The notes under the pieces are model-generated. The model did not search any database. It was not told the DNA's origin and was given only the letters and a program-made list of their open reading frames with translations. Below are positions 53,037 through 62,161 of a DNA stretch of 64,000 nucleotides, in pieces. The position numbers and the translations under genes are program-made. The first letter of the stretch is position 1. The number at the start of each line of letters is the position of its first letter. The stretch is from Ktedonobacteraceae bacterium (lineage in GTDB: Bacteria > Chloroflexota > Ktedonobacteria > Ktedonobacterales > Ktedonobacteraceae), in assembly GCA_035653615.1 (NCBI GenBank), contig DASRBN010000025.1:62001-126000 (forward strand), in the 5' to 3' direction.

Positions 53037-54227
53037 ATGACCGATTTTCCCAGGCGTATTGCCTTATTGGGCAGCACCGGATCGATTGGGCGGCAGACGT
53101 TGGACGTGGTGCGGTGTTACCCGGAGCATTTTCAAGTTGTAGCTTTGGCGGCACGTAGCAATGTTTCGCTCCTCGCGCAGCAGGTGCGGGAGTTTCAACC
53201 TTCCCTGGTCGCGTGTTTCGCCGGTACACCGGAGATAGAACAGGAAGCGCGCAAAGCCTTACCAGGAGTCATACTCGGCGAGCAGGGACTGCTCGCGGCA
53301 GCTACCCTGGAAGATGCAGCTATTCTTGTCGCCGCTACCTCAGGCCTCGTAGGACTCAGGCCCACTCTGGCGGCTATTAATGCTGGAAAAATTATTGCGC
53401 TGGCGAACAAAGAGACGCTCGTCATGGCGGGCCATCTTGTGATGGGGGAGGCGAAGCGAGCCGGGGTGCCTATCTTCCCGGTCGATAGCGAACACAGCGC
53501 AATCTGGCAATGCCTGCGAGGTGAGGATACGCGTCAGGTGAATCGCCTGGTGTTAACGGCTTCTGGTGGTCCATTCCGCCAGGCCAGCCTGGAACAATTG
53601 CGCGCGGTTACCGTCGAGCAGGCGCTTGCTCATCCGACCTGGCAGATGGGGCCGAAGATCACCGTCGATTGCGCCACACTTATGAATAAGGGCCTGGAAG
53701 TAATCGAAGCGCACTGGCTTTACGATATACCTTATGAGCGTATCGAAGTCGTCGTGCATCCCAAAAGCATCATCCACTCAATGGTCGAGTTTGTCGATGG
53801 TTCCTGGAAAATGCAGGCCAGCCTGCCGAGCATGCACCTGCCCATCCAGCACGCGCTCAGCTATCCTGTGCGCCTGAACACGGAAGGAACCGGGCTGGTG
53901 CGCGAACTGCGCTGGCCGGATGTAGCGCGCCTCGAATTTGAATCGTTAGATATAGAGCGTTTCCCCTGTTTCCGCCTGGCGATGGAGGCGGCGAAACGCG
54001 GCGGCACCTATCCCAGTGTGCTGGTAGGGGCCGACGAGGAAGCGGTAGCCCTCTTTCTTGCGGGAAAGATTGGATTTCTGCATATCGCGGAACTGGTAGA
54101 AGCTGTGCTGGCCCGTCACGAATCTATCGAAAACCCCGACGTGCCTGCGATTCTGGAGGCCAGTTCCTGGGCGCGCAAAACGGCGCACGAAATATATAAG
54201 AAAAGCTATACGTTTAAATCTACGTGA
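53037..54227 (+). CDS. dxr: 1-deoxy-D-xylulose-5-phosphate reductoisomerase
   Basis: 396 aa. Second MEP-pathway enzyme (NADPH). IALLGSTGSIGRQTLDVV is the NADPH motif; ALANKETLVMAG, FPVDSEHSAIWQCL (metal-binding Asp/Glu) and VVHPKSIIHSMVEFVDGS are the substrate/metal site. No strong ribosome site is seen before the ATG at 53037. Gap of 234 nt from cdsA. Together with dxs and ispG it shows that the organism uses the MEP pathway. Confidence 0.95.
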   Translation: MTDFPRRIALLGSTGSIGRQTLDVVRCYPEHFQVVALAARSNVSLLAQQVREFQPSLVACFAGTPEIEQEARKALPGVILGEQGLLAAATLEDAAILVAATSGLVGLRPTLAAINAGKIIALANKETLVMAGHLVMGEAKRAGVPIFPVDSEHSAIWQCLRGEDTRQVNRLVLTASGGPFRQASLEQLRAVTVEQALAHPTWQMGPKITVDCATLMNKGLEVIEAHWLYDIPYERIEVVVHPKSIIHSMVEFVDGSWKMQASLPSMHLPIQHALSYPVRLNTEGTGLVRELRWPDVARLEFESLDIERFPCFRLAMEAAKRGGTYPSVLVGADEEAVALFLAGKIGFLHIAELVEAVLARHESIENPDVPAILEASSWARKTAHEIYKKSYTFKST

Positions 54228-54255
54228 GAGATAAATTTATGAAGAGGAATCGAGA

Positions 54256-55479
54256 ATGAATAACTGGTTCTTACTGGCAGCCATTCCCGTGTTTGGCATA
54301 TGTGTGCTTGTGCATGAATTTGGTCATTTCATTACGGCGAAATGGGCCGGTATTCGGGTAGAGGAATTTGGCCTGGGCTTTCCGCCGCGCATTGTCGGTT
54401 TTCGCAAGCGTGACGCGGGCGGCTGGGAGGTCATCTGGTTCAGTGGCAGGCGTAACGAAGAAGATGACTATAGTTATGATAGCCAGAAGCAGACACCTTT
54501 CAGCGGTACAAGTGGAGGTGTCAGTATCCCAGGGGCGCAGGCTTCCCATCACACCATCTATTCGCTCAACTTCCTGCCCATCGGCGGCTTTGTGCGCATG
54601 CCGGGCGAGAATGGAGATATAAACGACGCCGAGGGGCGTTACGATCCACAGAGTTTTGCCGCTAAACCTGCCGGCAAGCGCATCATCGTGCTGGTCGCCG
54701 GTGTCACTATGAACGTTATTCTGGCAATGATCCTCTTCACCATCGCCTATACCCTTGGCGAGCCAACTTATCCTGCTATCATCGGCCAGGTCGTTCCTGG
54801 CTCTCCGGCAGCTGTGGCCGGGCTTCGTTCTGGCGATACAATCGTTTCAGCGAACAATCATCCCGTCCAGCTCTTCACGGATCTGCAGGCAGTTGTCGGA
54901 AATGCGATTGCCGCGGACAACGGTAAGCACGCTACTGTGCCGATTACCCTGCAACTGCGCCATGCCGGTAGTTCGCAAATTGTCACGACGACCGTCAATG
55001 CTCGTGAGCATCCACCACAGGGTCAGGGAGCAATGGGGGTTACGGAGAAGATTGTCTTCGTGAGTTCTCCATTCTGGGAGGCGCCGTTCAAGGGCGTCCA
55101 GCATACGTTTAGTGTGACCGGCGATTTTATCAATTCGATTGCGCAAATGATTTCTGGGGCCGTGAAGCCCCAGGTGGCCGGTCCCGTAGGTATCGTGGAG
55201 ATTACGGGACAGGTGGCCTCGAGCGTACCCGATCTCGGCTGGTGGCCAATCCTGAGCCTGACGGCTATCCTGAGCCTGAACCTGGCAATTGTCAATATTC
55301 TCCCGTTCCCCGCTCTGGATGGCGGCCGCGTCGTATTAGTATTAATAGAGTTGCTGCGTGGGGGTAAGCGTCTGAAACCTGAGCGAGAAGGCCTGATCAA
55401 TTTTGTCGGCATGGCAATTTTGCTGACTTTGATGGTTGTTATTACGGTGAGCGATGTTATCCATTGGGGGTCCTATTAA
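54256..55479 (+). CDS. rseP: RseP-like site-2 zinc metalloprotease
   Basis: 407 aa intramembrane protease. H-E-x-x-H is VHEFGHFITAKWAGI near residue 20, a PDZ domain lies near 170-260 (IGQVVPGSPAAVAGLRSGDTIVSANNHPV), and the third zinc ligand is in NILPFPALDGGRVVLVLIELLR near 340. An insertion of about 45 polar residues (about 50-95, GGWEVIWFSGRRNEEDDYS) between the HExxH helix and the LPIGGFVRMPGE segment is not in the E. coli protein. It cleaves anti-sigma or signal peptides in the membrane. GAAGAGGAATCGAGA is the ribosome region. Confidence 0.92.
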   Translation: MNNWFLLAAIPVFGICVLVHEFGHFITAKWAGIRVEEFGLGFPPRIVGFRKRDAGGWEVIWFSGRRNEEDDYSYDSQKQTPFSGTSGGVSIPGAQASHHTIYSLNFLPIGGFVRMPGENGDINDAEGRYDPQSFAAKPAGKRIIVLVAGVTMNVILAMILFTIAYTLGEPTYPAIIGQVVPGSPAAVAGLRSGDTIVSANNHPVQLFTDLQAVVGNAIAADNGKHATVPITLQLRHAGSSQIVTTTVNAREHPPQGQGAMGVTEKIVFVSSPFWEAPFKGVQHTFSVTGDFINSIAQMISGAVKPQVAGPVGIVEITGQVASSVPDLGWWPILSLTAILSLNLAIVNILPFPALDGGRVVLVLIELLRGGKRLKPEREGLINFVGMAILLTLMVVITVSDVIHWGSY

Positions 55480-55541
55480 TCCTTCAATAGGGACGGCGAT
55501 TCGCCCGCCTTTTCTAGTCATTCAATGGAGTAAAAGAATTT

Positions 55542-56777
55542 ATGCGACGGAAAACCCGCCAAATACATGTTGGAGATGTGGCCATCGGAGGTGATGCGCC
55601 TATTGCTGTGCAGTCCATGACGACCACCTATACGCGCGACGTAGAAAGCACGGTCGCGCAGATTCATCGCCTGGAAGATGTCGGATGTGAGATAGTGCGC
55701 GTGGCCGTGCCGGAAGAAGAGGATGCCCTCGCAATCAGCGAGATCAAAAAGCGCATCCACATTCCCCTGGTGGCTGATATACACTACAAGCACAGCCTGG
55801 CGCTCGAGGCCATCCGGCAGGGTGTCGACTGCGTGCGCATCAATCCCGGCAATCTGATTAATGGACGCAAATCGCTGGAGCAGATCGTGGCTGCCTGTAA
55901 AGAGCGGGGGATTGCCATGCGCATCGGCGTTAATTCCGGCTCGATTGATGCTCTCGATCAGCGCGGCCAGATGCAGCGCATTCAGGTCAGGCTGCGTGAT
56001 GATGGCGTACTGGAACGCACCGATCCTGCCGAGCAGCGCCGCAAAGAACGCGAGCAACTCGCGGAACGCATGGTCAATAAAGCCCTGGAATACATCGGCT
56101 GGTGTGAAGAGATGGACTTCCACGAAATCAAAGTCTCCCTGAAGTCATCCACGCCATTGACAGCAGTCGAAGCCTATCGCCGGTTTTCGCAGCGTTCGGA
56201 CTATCCATTGCATCTGGGCATCACCGAGGCCGGGACAGCCGTCACGGGGGCGGTCAAATCTGCCGTCGGCCTTGGCTTGCTGCTGGCCGAGGGCATTGGC
56301 GATACCATCCGTGTCAGCCTGAGTGCCGAGCCAGAGGAGGAGATTCCCGTCGCCTATGAAATCCTGCGTTCGCTCGAATTGCGCAACCGCGGCGTCACCT
56401 TCGTTTCATGCCCTTCCTGCGGGCGCGTCGAGATTGACGTGATCGGCGTTGCTAACGAAGTCGAAAAACGGCTCGCCAGGGTGCAGACTCCCATTCACGT
56501 AGCGGTGATGGGTTGCGTCGTCAACGGCCCCGGCGAATCGCGCGATGCCGACGTGGGTCTTGCCGGTGGCAAGGGACGTGGCGTGATCTTCCGCAAGGGC
56601 GAAGTGATCAAAACGGTGCCAGAAGATCAGTTCCTGGACGCGGTGCTGAAAGAGGTAGCCAGTCTCTTGCCCGAACGCGAGGCAAAACTGGTCTATCCCG
56701 AAGGGGGCATCAAAGAGACGGCCGGTGTGCATCGCACCCGCGATGAGGGTATCGGGACAACTATAGCGAAATCTTGA
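55542..56777 (+). CDS. ispG: 4-hydroxy-3-methylbut-2-enyl diphosphate synthase
   Basis: 411 aa [4Fe-4S] enzyme, sixth step of the MEP pathway. IGGDAPIAVQSMTTTYTRDVES is the N-terminal signature, IPLVADIHYKHSLAL and CVRINPGNL the TIM-barrel parts. Cluster cysteines are in FVSCPSCGRVEIDV and GCVVNGPGESRDADVG. An insertion around residues 145-185 (QMQRIQVRLRDDGVLERTD) is longer than in E. coli. Last gene of the operon; a strong terminator follows 13 nt after the stop. Confidence 0.95.
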   Translation: MRRKTRQIHVGDVAIGGDAPIAVQSMTTTYTRDVESTVAQIHRLEDVGCEIVRVAVPEEEDALAISEIKKRIHIPLVADIHYKHSLALEAIRQGVDCVRINPGNLINGRKSLEQIVAACKERGIAMRIGVNSGSIDALDQRGQMQRIQVRLRDDGVLERTDPAEQRRKEREQLAERMVNKALEYIGWCEEMDFHEIKVSLKSSTPLTAVEAYRRFSQRSDYPLHLGITEAGTAVTGAVKSAVGLGLLLAEGIGDTIRVSLSAEPEEEIPVAYEILRSLELRNRGVTFVSCPSCGRVEIDVIGVANEVEKRLARVQTPIHVAVMGCVVNGPGESRDADVGLAGGKGRGVIFRKGEVIKTVPEDQFLDAVLKEVASLLPEREAKLVYPEGGIKETAGVHRTRDEGIGTTIAKS

Positions 56778-56787
56778 TGAGAGGATG

Positions 56788-56820
56788 AAAAAGGCGGCTT
56801 CTCAACGAAGCCGCCTTTTT
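56788..56820. terminator. Bidirectional rho-independent terminator
   Basis: A perfect 10-bp stem (AAGGCGGCTT with AAGCCGCCTT) and 7-nt loop, with an A-run before and a T-run after, so it ends both ispG transcription and the minus-strand tRNA transcript. Confidence 0.85.
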
Positions 56821-56822
56821 AG

Positions 56823-56896
56823 TGGGCGATACAGAACTCGAATCTGTGACCTCCGCCATGTCAAGGCGGCGCTCTAACCAACTGAGCTAATCGCCC
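56823..56896 (-). tRNA. tRNA-Val (anticodon GAC)
   Basis: 74 nt cloverleaf on the minus strand. Acceptor GGGCGAT pairs with ATCGCCC, the D-arm region is TAGCTCAGTTGGTTAGAGC, the anticodon stem CCGCC/GGCGG holds the loop TTGACAT, and the T-arm has TTCGAGT. The discriminator is A and CCA is not encoded. A near-perfect promoter stands upstream. Confidence 0.93.
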
Positions 56897-56912
56897 TTAC
56901 CGGACAGGAACA

Positions 56913-56941
56913 ATAATAGCATTGCTGCTGATTGTTGTCAA
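56913..56941 (-). promoter_or_regulatory. Sigma-70 promoter of tRNA-Val
   Basis: On the minus strand: perfect TTGACA, 17-nt spacer, TATTAT; the -10 box is 17 nt before the tRNA 5' end. Confidence 0.8.
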
Positions 56942-56996
56942 GCAGATTTTGGCGAAAAAGTAGGGATAGATCGGTCTTCTTTCTCAGGCCTGGTAC

Positions 56997-57569
56997 CTAT
57001 TGATTACCCTGCTCAGGCCAGGGCGGTACATCAAAACCGCGGCTTCGCAAAAACTGCTCGAACCAGAGCAGCGAATCCGGTTTCTTGGATGATGTCTGAT
57101 TATCCGCGCGATAAAAGCGCACGTAGAGTGGTAAAGATGGTCCCAGCCGCTCAATCAGGCGCTTGACCCGTGCTTCGGCCTTATCCCAATGACCGCGAGC
57201 CGCCCCATCTCGCCAGCTATTAAATGCCTCGTCGTGCAGTTCAATGATATCCAGCAATGCCGGGTCATCTATGTAGCGTTCGGCGAACCGGCGAGCAATG
57301 GTAGCATGTCGATTGCCGCCGGTGGGCAACGACTGATTCACCTGGTACTTGAGGGTATCATGAATCAGGGTGATCAAGCGTAGCTTGCGACGTTCCTCCG
57401 GCGTGCTGGCGAAGCGGTCAATATTGGCCAGCACATCGGCGATATGATACATAATTTGTCCCTCGGAATGTCCCGGTCGGGTCCAGCCCCACACCACACC
57501 CTCCTGCCATTCGGGGTCAGCGGCTATCTTTCGTTCCAGGTCTGTCTCAAGTTGAAATGGGAGTTCCAT
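56997..57569 (-). CDS. HD-domain protein
   Basis: 190 aa from the ATG at 57569; the frame continues upstream to 57650 without a better start, and a GGAGG stands about 15 nt before the ATG. The HD-type metal site is spread as PGHSEGQIMYHIADV, LITLIHDTLKYQV (the His-Asp pair) and HATIARRFAERY, then ELHDEAF. HD proteins are metal-dependent phosphohydrolases of nucleotides or signalling molecules. The C-terminal WFEQFLRSRGFDVPPWP is unassigned. No operon partner. Confidence 0.75.
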   Translation of the reverse strand: MELPFQLETDLERKIAADPEWQEGVVWGWTRPGHSEGQIMYHIADVLANIDRFASTPEERRKLRLITLIHDTLKYQVNQSLPTGGNRHATIARRFAERYIDDPALLDIIELHDEAFNSWRDGAARGHWDKAEARVKRLIERLGPSLPLYVRFYRADNQTSSKKPDSLLWFEQFLRSRGFDVPPWPEQGNQ

Positions 57570-57650
57570 GCCTGTACCATCACATCCTCCTTCAATGTTT
57601 CTCTGCTTATTAATACGAGTAGTTGTAGTTGCAGGTAGCAGGACAGTCAT

Positions 57651-58151
57651 GTTGCGATCATATCCTGGAACGGGTGGTTCCTTTCCTGGTTATAGAACAT
57701 GAGGTCCCTGTCCCTAAAGAGGAAACCACTTAAGGCTCTTCTTGCTGTGATGAATCGTGCGTATGTAGGAGAGACACCATGTGACTCCTTTAGAAAAAGA
57801 CAAACTGATCTTGCTTACTCAGCGATATCCCCCAATTCTCCGTCAGCGAAAATATACCTATCTCGCGCTTGTGTGGCAAAAGCGGTAAGACAAGCAACTG
57901 ATGTGACATAAGTAAGTATAAATACTCAACCAATTGATGTCAAGAGAGATAGGTACATACCGAATTTGTGCAAAATGCATGACCAAAAGATCACCATGTT
58001 CGTTTTGCGTTAAAATCCATCCCGAAGTTGCCGATCTTTCTAGTAAGATTAGAATTTTGGTATCTCAATTCTGATGCCTTGAAATTTTTTTTAACCCGGT
58101 GTTATACTTTGACGGGGGATAGGGGTTTATTAATATATTTGCGCATTTCTC
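57651..58151. other. Intergenic region upstream of the CHAP protein
   Basis: About 500 bp, distinctly A/T-rich compared with the surroundings. It contains the strong promoter at 58079-58108. I find no convincing gene in the first 400 bp, and no riboswitch that I can match. Confidence 0.5.
58079..58108 (+). promoter_or_regulatory. Sigma-70 promoter before the CHAP gene
   Basis: TTGAAA and TATACT with an 18-nt spacer. A leader of about 200 nt separates it from the CHAP gene and contains a 31-codon basic ORF. Confidence 0.65.
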
Positions 58152-58247
58152 ATGAACAAAAAGGCCTCTTTAACTCGCAAAGCTTGCCGTATGCTGGCTC
58201 ACGGACTTAGATGGATGAAACGAAAATGGGAACAAATGCGTAAGTAG
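58152..58247 (+). CDS. Possible 31-residue basic peptide
   Basis: An ATG-to-TAG frame in the leader of the CHAP gene. The peptide begins MNKKASLTRKACRMLAHG and ends WMKRKWEQMRK, with Lys/Arg in about a third of positions and two Trp. It could be a leader peptide or a small membrane-active peptide. There is no ribosome site before the ATG, which argues against it. Confidence 0.3.
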   Translation: MNKKASLTRKACRMLAHGLRWMKRKWEQMRK

Positions 58248-58310
58248 CAACGTCTAGCATTATGGATTATTTTTCGTCGAAAAGCTAATCACGAAGGGGC
58301 TATTGATCCA

Positions 58311-60863
58311 ATGCATATTTCGAGGTCCCGGCCAATCGTGCGTTACAGGAAGCCGTCCTCCGAGTTGAATGATAGACGGCGCATGCTGCATATCCTGGCA
58401 ATCTTGTTCTTTTTTGCCCTGATCTGGCTAGCAATGGGGAATGCTAGCGCCGGTACGTTCAACCATACCAGTCCTGGCGTCGATTATAGTTGCAGCCAGG
58501 CATATTTTTCACCCGATGGTAATCCATTTCCTCTCTGCCCAGGTCCCTACCCTGGTGGGGGCAATTGTGTCTGGTGGGCATGGGAGCAGTGGCATTTACT
58601 TGGCTATAATCTTCCACTCAACTGGGGCAACGCCGCCGATTGGATCGTCGATGCGGAGCGTTTTGGTCTGCCGATTGGCACAACCCCGCGCGTTGGCTCG
58701 ATCGCGGTCTTCCCACGCGCCGATGGTGTATGGGCATTTGGCACCGCGGGGCATGTGGCCTTTGTCACCTGGGTAAGCCCCGATAGCTTAACGTTTAACG
58801 TGACCTATCAGAACTACGGCGACCCTACACCTATGTTCATCGGCAATGGCTATAACGTCTCCGTTATCAATCAGCCGAGTTATCAGGATGGCGAACTGCG
58901 CTTTATCTATTTTCCCAAAGTGATCGATCCCACGCTATTTGAACGCCTGCCGGGTGTGAATGGCAATGGAGTTGCCCAGGTATCTTCAGTGAATAACATG
59001 CTCATGAGCAGTGTTACTAGCAGCGGTTCGCTGGCAAGTAGCGAACTTGCGCTGGGTTTACCCCCCGGGTCATATGACCAGGAATTCAGCGCCGACTTTA
59101 CCGGCAATGGCCTTACCGATCTGCTGCTCTATAATCGCCAGCAAGGACGCCTGGATGTACTTACCTTGCAAGATAAACTGTTGCCGAACTATGCTCGCCT
59201 GGCGCATGACAGGGTGCCGAACGATACGCAGGAGGCCGCCATACCGCAGCGAGTTAGCCTGAGCGACAAGACAACACCCGTCAATGGCTGGGGGTCGAAC
59301 CTGGACATTCGTATAGGAGATTTTGATGGAGATGGCCATGCCGATATCCTGCTGTACGATCTTGTGACAGGCAAAATACAACTGATCAGCTTGACGCCCG
59401 AACTCACGATAAAGAAACATGTAATTCTTCCAGGTTGGGGTCCTGGCTGGGAACTATATGTTGGGCAATTCGATGGTAAGCGCAGTGGCGTCTTCATGTA
59501 CAATCGCTTCGCTGTTCCCCAGCCAAGTCCGCTTCCCAGCCCGACACCGAATCCCAGCCCGAGTGGAACGCCGGGTCCCAGCCCAAGCCCATCACCAAGT
59601 CCGAGTCCCAGTCCGTCCCCTACTCCGAGTCCCAGCCCGTCTCCGACGCCAAGTCCGAGTCCGAGTCCGACCCCGAGCCCATCGCCCAGCCCCAGTCCGA
59701 GTCCAACCCCAAGTCCGACTCCTACGCCGGTTCCGAGTGAGGTAGTTCCAAGTCCAACGCCAACTCGGACTCCGAGTCCGAGTCCAACCCCGAGTCCCAG
59801 TCCCAGCCCGACGCCAAGTCCAACCCCATCGCCAACACCACGGGCAACCCGGACTCCGACGCCTGGTGCGACTCCTACAAAAGTTCCGACAAGAGGGCCT
59901 GTGCCGTCTCAAACAGCGAGTCCTACAGAATCTCCGTCGCCTGATCCAACCGGGCCAGCGCAGGGCAGTAACATAATAATGGATGTGAACTATGGTTCCA
60001 CGCAGGACTATAGTGATTTGACCTATCTTAGCGGTCCTCCGGGGGCTACTTCGCAGTCGCAGCTGACTGCCGATGTGATGGTGGTCGATTTCAACAATAA
60101 CTTTGGTATCAGTCATGTCCAGAAGTATGGTCTCCTGTATAATTCCTGGGAGGTTTATGTAGGCCGCTTTGTAAATCCTCAGCAAGATGGCGTCTTTCTC
60201 TATGATCGTAACTCAGGAGACGCCCGCATCATGGATTTTACCGGCGATTTGGAAATAACCAACTATCACGAATTGCACAACCTGCAAGGAAACTGGGAAG
60301 TGCATACCGGTGATTTCAACGGTTCGGGCCGCGCCCAAGTACTGCTTTATGATCCGAGCAGTGGCGATGCACAATTCCTGGTCTTTACCCCCAAACTTAC
60401 CCTGGCGAATCAGAAGAGTCTCTCATCACTTGGCAGCAATCTCGTACTCTATGTTGGCCACTTTGGTATGCCGGCGTTGAGTGTGATGCTCTATGATCCA
60501 CAGGCGGCCCAGAGTACCTTCATTGCCTTTGATTCGTCGCTTGATGTTGCACGCCAGGTTACTGTCAACAGTTGGGATCAAAGCTGGCAAATTCTGATAG
60601 GCGCTTTTCTTGATCGTTCGCGTTGCCTTGCCGATCACACCTGTGCTACCGGTGACGACATCCTGTTGCTGAATCGCAGCCTGGGTGAGTTACAGCAGTA
60701 TATCTTCTCCTTTGGGAACCAGTACAATGTATTCGATAATCGTTCGCAATCCTTTTTGCGCGACGGGGTAGCCCCACAGGGAGTCCTTTCGCCGGTTGAT
60801 ACCACTACCTTTGGCCTGGTAATCACGCTTGATACTTCTATCCACGGTGAGGAGATATACTAA
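58311..60863 (+). CDS. Exported CHAP-domain amidase-like protein with proline/serine linker and FG-GAP-like repeats
   Basis: 850 aa. A long N-region with Arg and a hydrophobic segment (about 27-45) ending in NASAG form an export signal. The CHAP domain (about 70-200) has the nucleophile at Cys86 ([10 protein letters not shown]) and the His in [12 protein letters not shown]; such domains cleave peptidoglycan peptides or amides. Repeats with [33 protein letters not shown] and [18 protein letters not shown] follow on both sides (FG-GAP/VCBS-like, Asp-rich calcium-type loops). A ~140-residue Pro-Ser-Thr linker (about 403-550) joins them. AAGGGG is the ribosome site. Probably a wall-remodelling or surface protein. 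Confidence 0.85.
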   Translation: MHISRSRPIVRYRKPSSELNDRRRMLHILAILFFFALIWLAMGNASAGTFNHTSPGVDYSCSQAYFSPDGNPFPLCPGPYPGGGNCVWWAWEQWHLLGYNLPLNWGNAADWIVDAERFGLPIGTTPRVGSIAVFPRADGVWAFGTAGHVAFVTWVSPDSLTFNVTYQNYGDPTPMFIGNGYNVSVINQPSYQDGELRFIYFPKVIDPTLFERLPGVNGNGVAQVSSVNNMLMSSVTSSGSLASSELALGLPPGSYDQEFSADFTGNGLTDLLLYNRQQGRLDVLTLQDKLLPNYARLAHDRVPNDTQEAAIPQRVSLSDKTTPVNGWGSNLDIRIGDFDGDGHADILLYDLVTGKIQLISLTPELTIKKHVILPGWGPGWELYVGQFDGKRSGVFMYNRFAVPQPSPLPSPTPNPSPSGTPGPSPSPSPSPSPSPSPTPSPSPSPTPSPSPSPTPSPSPSPSPSPTPSPTPTPVPSEVVPSPTPTRTPSPSPTPSPSPSPTPSPTPSPTPRATRTPTPGATPTKVPTRGPVPSQTASPTESPSPDPTGPAQGSNIIMDVNYGSTQDYSDLTYLSGPPGATSQSQLTADVMVVDFNNNFGISHVQKYGLLYNSWEVYVGRFVNPQQDGVFLYDRNSGDARIMDFTGDLEITNYHELHNLQGNWEVHTGDFNGSGRAQVLLYDPSSGDAQFLVFTPKLTLANQKSLSSLGSNLVLYVGHFGMPALSVMLYDPQAAQSTFIAFDSSLDVARQVTVNSWDQSWQILIGAFLDRSRCLADHTCATGDDILLLNRSLGELQQYIFSFGNQYNVFDNRSQSFLRDGVAPQGVLSPVDTTTFGLVITLDTSIHGEEIY
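59519..59960 (+). repeat. Low-complexity Pro-Ser coding repeat
   Basis: About 440 bp of CC(N)AG(C/T)CC(N)-type repeats, coding for runs of Pro-Ser/Pro-Thr in the CHAP protein linker. The 6- and 12-base unit is irregular, so length changes by slippage are expected. Confidence 0.85.
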
Positions 60864-60873
60864 AAGGAGGAGG

Positions 60874-60950
60874 CCGATTCATCGGCCCCGCGTCCATTAC
60901 TGGATTATTTTGTTCAATCTCATGATCGCGCCCCGACAGGAGCATCCTTT
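60874..60950. repeat. Degenerate copy of the palindromic element
   Basis: It has GGCCGATTCATCGGCC, GATCGCGCC and a nearby GACAGG, words also present in the 35944-36034 palindrome, but the two arms are not intact. It begins 11 nt after the CHAP gene stop. Confidence 0.55.
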
Positions 60951-61045
60951 TAGTATATGAGGAGAGCGGGTAGGATGGGCAGAGTTCTCAAAATATGGTA
61001 TCATACTCCTTACAAAAAATCTGTTGAAGCGTGAAGAGGAATTGC

Positions 61046-62149
61046 ATGAGTCAAGAAAGTATCAATCGGCTTCGGACATGGTTATCTGAACAGGGACTGG
61101 ACGCGTTTCTCGTGACACAGCCCCAGAATCGGTCTTATTTAAGTGGATGGCTTAATGATGACGTAGAGGGCGCCGGCATGCTGCTGGTAGGACAGGAACA
61201 CCAGATATTACTGACGAACCCGCTCTATAAGGAAGTCGCCGAACGCGAGGCAACCGGCTGGGAAATTGTCATCCCGTCATCGCGCGAATATGCGCCTGCT
61301 ATAGCGAGGCTGGCTAAGGAATATGGCTGGTCGGGCATCGGTTTCGAGGCCATGGCAATTATTTATGGCGTGTACGAAACGATACGCGCCGCAGGTGAAG
61401 AGGTTTTCACCCTCCACCCATTCAATGATAGTATTGTGAGTACGTTGCGTCTCGTCAAGCAGCCTCATGAGTTGGAATTACTGAGGCAGGCTGGGGTTAT
61501 TACGGATCAGGCCTTTACGCATATCTGCCAGTGGATTCAACCCGGCGTGACGGAAAAAGAAGTGCAATTAGAGGTCGCGAACTCCATGATATCGCTAGGG
61601 GCGGATGGGCCGGCTTTTGAAACCATCGTCGCTTCCGGGCCAAATGGTTCGATGCCGCACGCGCACGCAAGCGAGCGCCGCATACAACGCGGCGAACTGA
61701 TCACTATCGATATGGGCGCTCGCTATAAGGGCTATTGTGCCGATATGACACGCACCATATGCCTGGGCGAACCGGCTGAGAAGCGGATGGTTGAGATATA
61801 CGATGCGGTTCTGAATGCTATGAAGACGTGCGAGGCAGGATTGCAAGCCGGTATTAAGAGCCAGGCAGCCGATGCCCTTGCGCGTTCCGCATTAGAAATG
61901 CAGGGATTGGGCGAATATTATGTACATAGTACAGGTCATGGCGTTGGTTTGCACGTGCATGAAGGACCCTCGCTTTCACAGAGAGCTCCCGAAGAAATGA
62001 TACTACCTGCCGGCTCCGTGGTCACTGTCGAGCCGGGAGTCTATATTCCTGGCTGGGGCGGGGTACGCGTCGAAGATTTTGGTCTGATTACCGAAGACGG
62101 ATTTGAGGCTTTCTCACACTCACCAACCCAACTTGTAATTGAGCGCTAA
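61046..62149 (+). CDS. pepP: Xaa-Pro aminopeptidase-like M24 peptidase
   Basis: 367 aa from the ATG at 61046 (GAAGAGGA before it). The creatinase N-domain is residues 1-130 (DAFLVTQPQNRSYLSGW). The M24 metal ligands are visible: TIDMGARYKGYCADMTRT (Asp, Asp), HSTGHGVGLHVHEGP (His), VVTVEPGVYIPGWGGVRVED (Glu, Glu). It removes N-terminal residues before Pro. Twelve nt before efp, an order seen in many Gram-positive and Chloroflexota genomes (pepP-efp-accB). Confidence 0.92.
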   Translation: MSQESINRLRTWLSEQGLDAFLVTQPQNRSYLSGWLNDDVEGAGMLLVGQEHQILLTNPLYKEVAEREATGWEIVIPSSREYAPAIARLAKEYGWSGIGFEAMAIIYGVYETIRAAGEEVFTLHPFNDSIVSTLRLVKQPHELELLRQAGVITDQAFTHICQWIQPGVTEKEVQLEVANSMISLGADGPAFETIVASGPNGSMPHAHASERRIQRGELITIDMGARYKGYCADMTRTICLGEPAEKRMVEIYDAVLNAMKTCEAGLQAGIKSQAADALARSALEMQGLGEYYVHSTGHGVGLHVHEGPSLSQRAPEEMILPAGSVVTVEPGVYIPGWGGVRVEDFGLITEDGFEAFSHSPTQLVIER

Positions 62150-62161
62150 GGAGTTAAGCAG

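Noticed and set aside
58113-58250. Possible c-di-GMP or c-di-AMP riboswitch in the CHAP leader
   Set aside because: Words such as CGCAAAGC and GACGGGGGA are reminiscent of GEMM-I and ydaO elements, but the further conserved blocks and pairing are missing.
59519-59960. CRISPR-like or tandem repeat array
   Set aside because: The repeats are irregular, without spacers, in frame and coding for a Pro-Ser linker.
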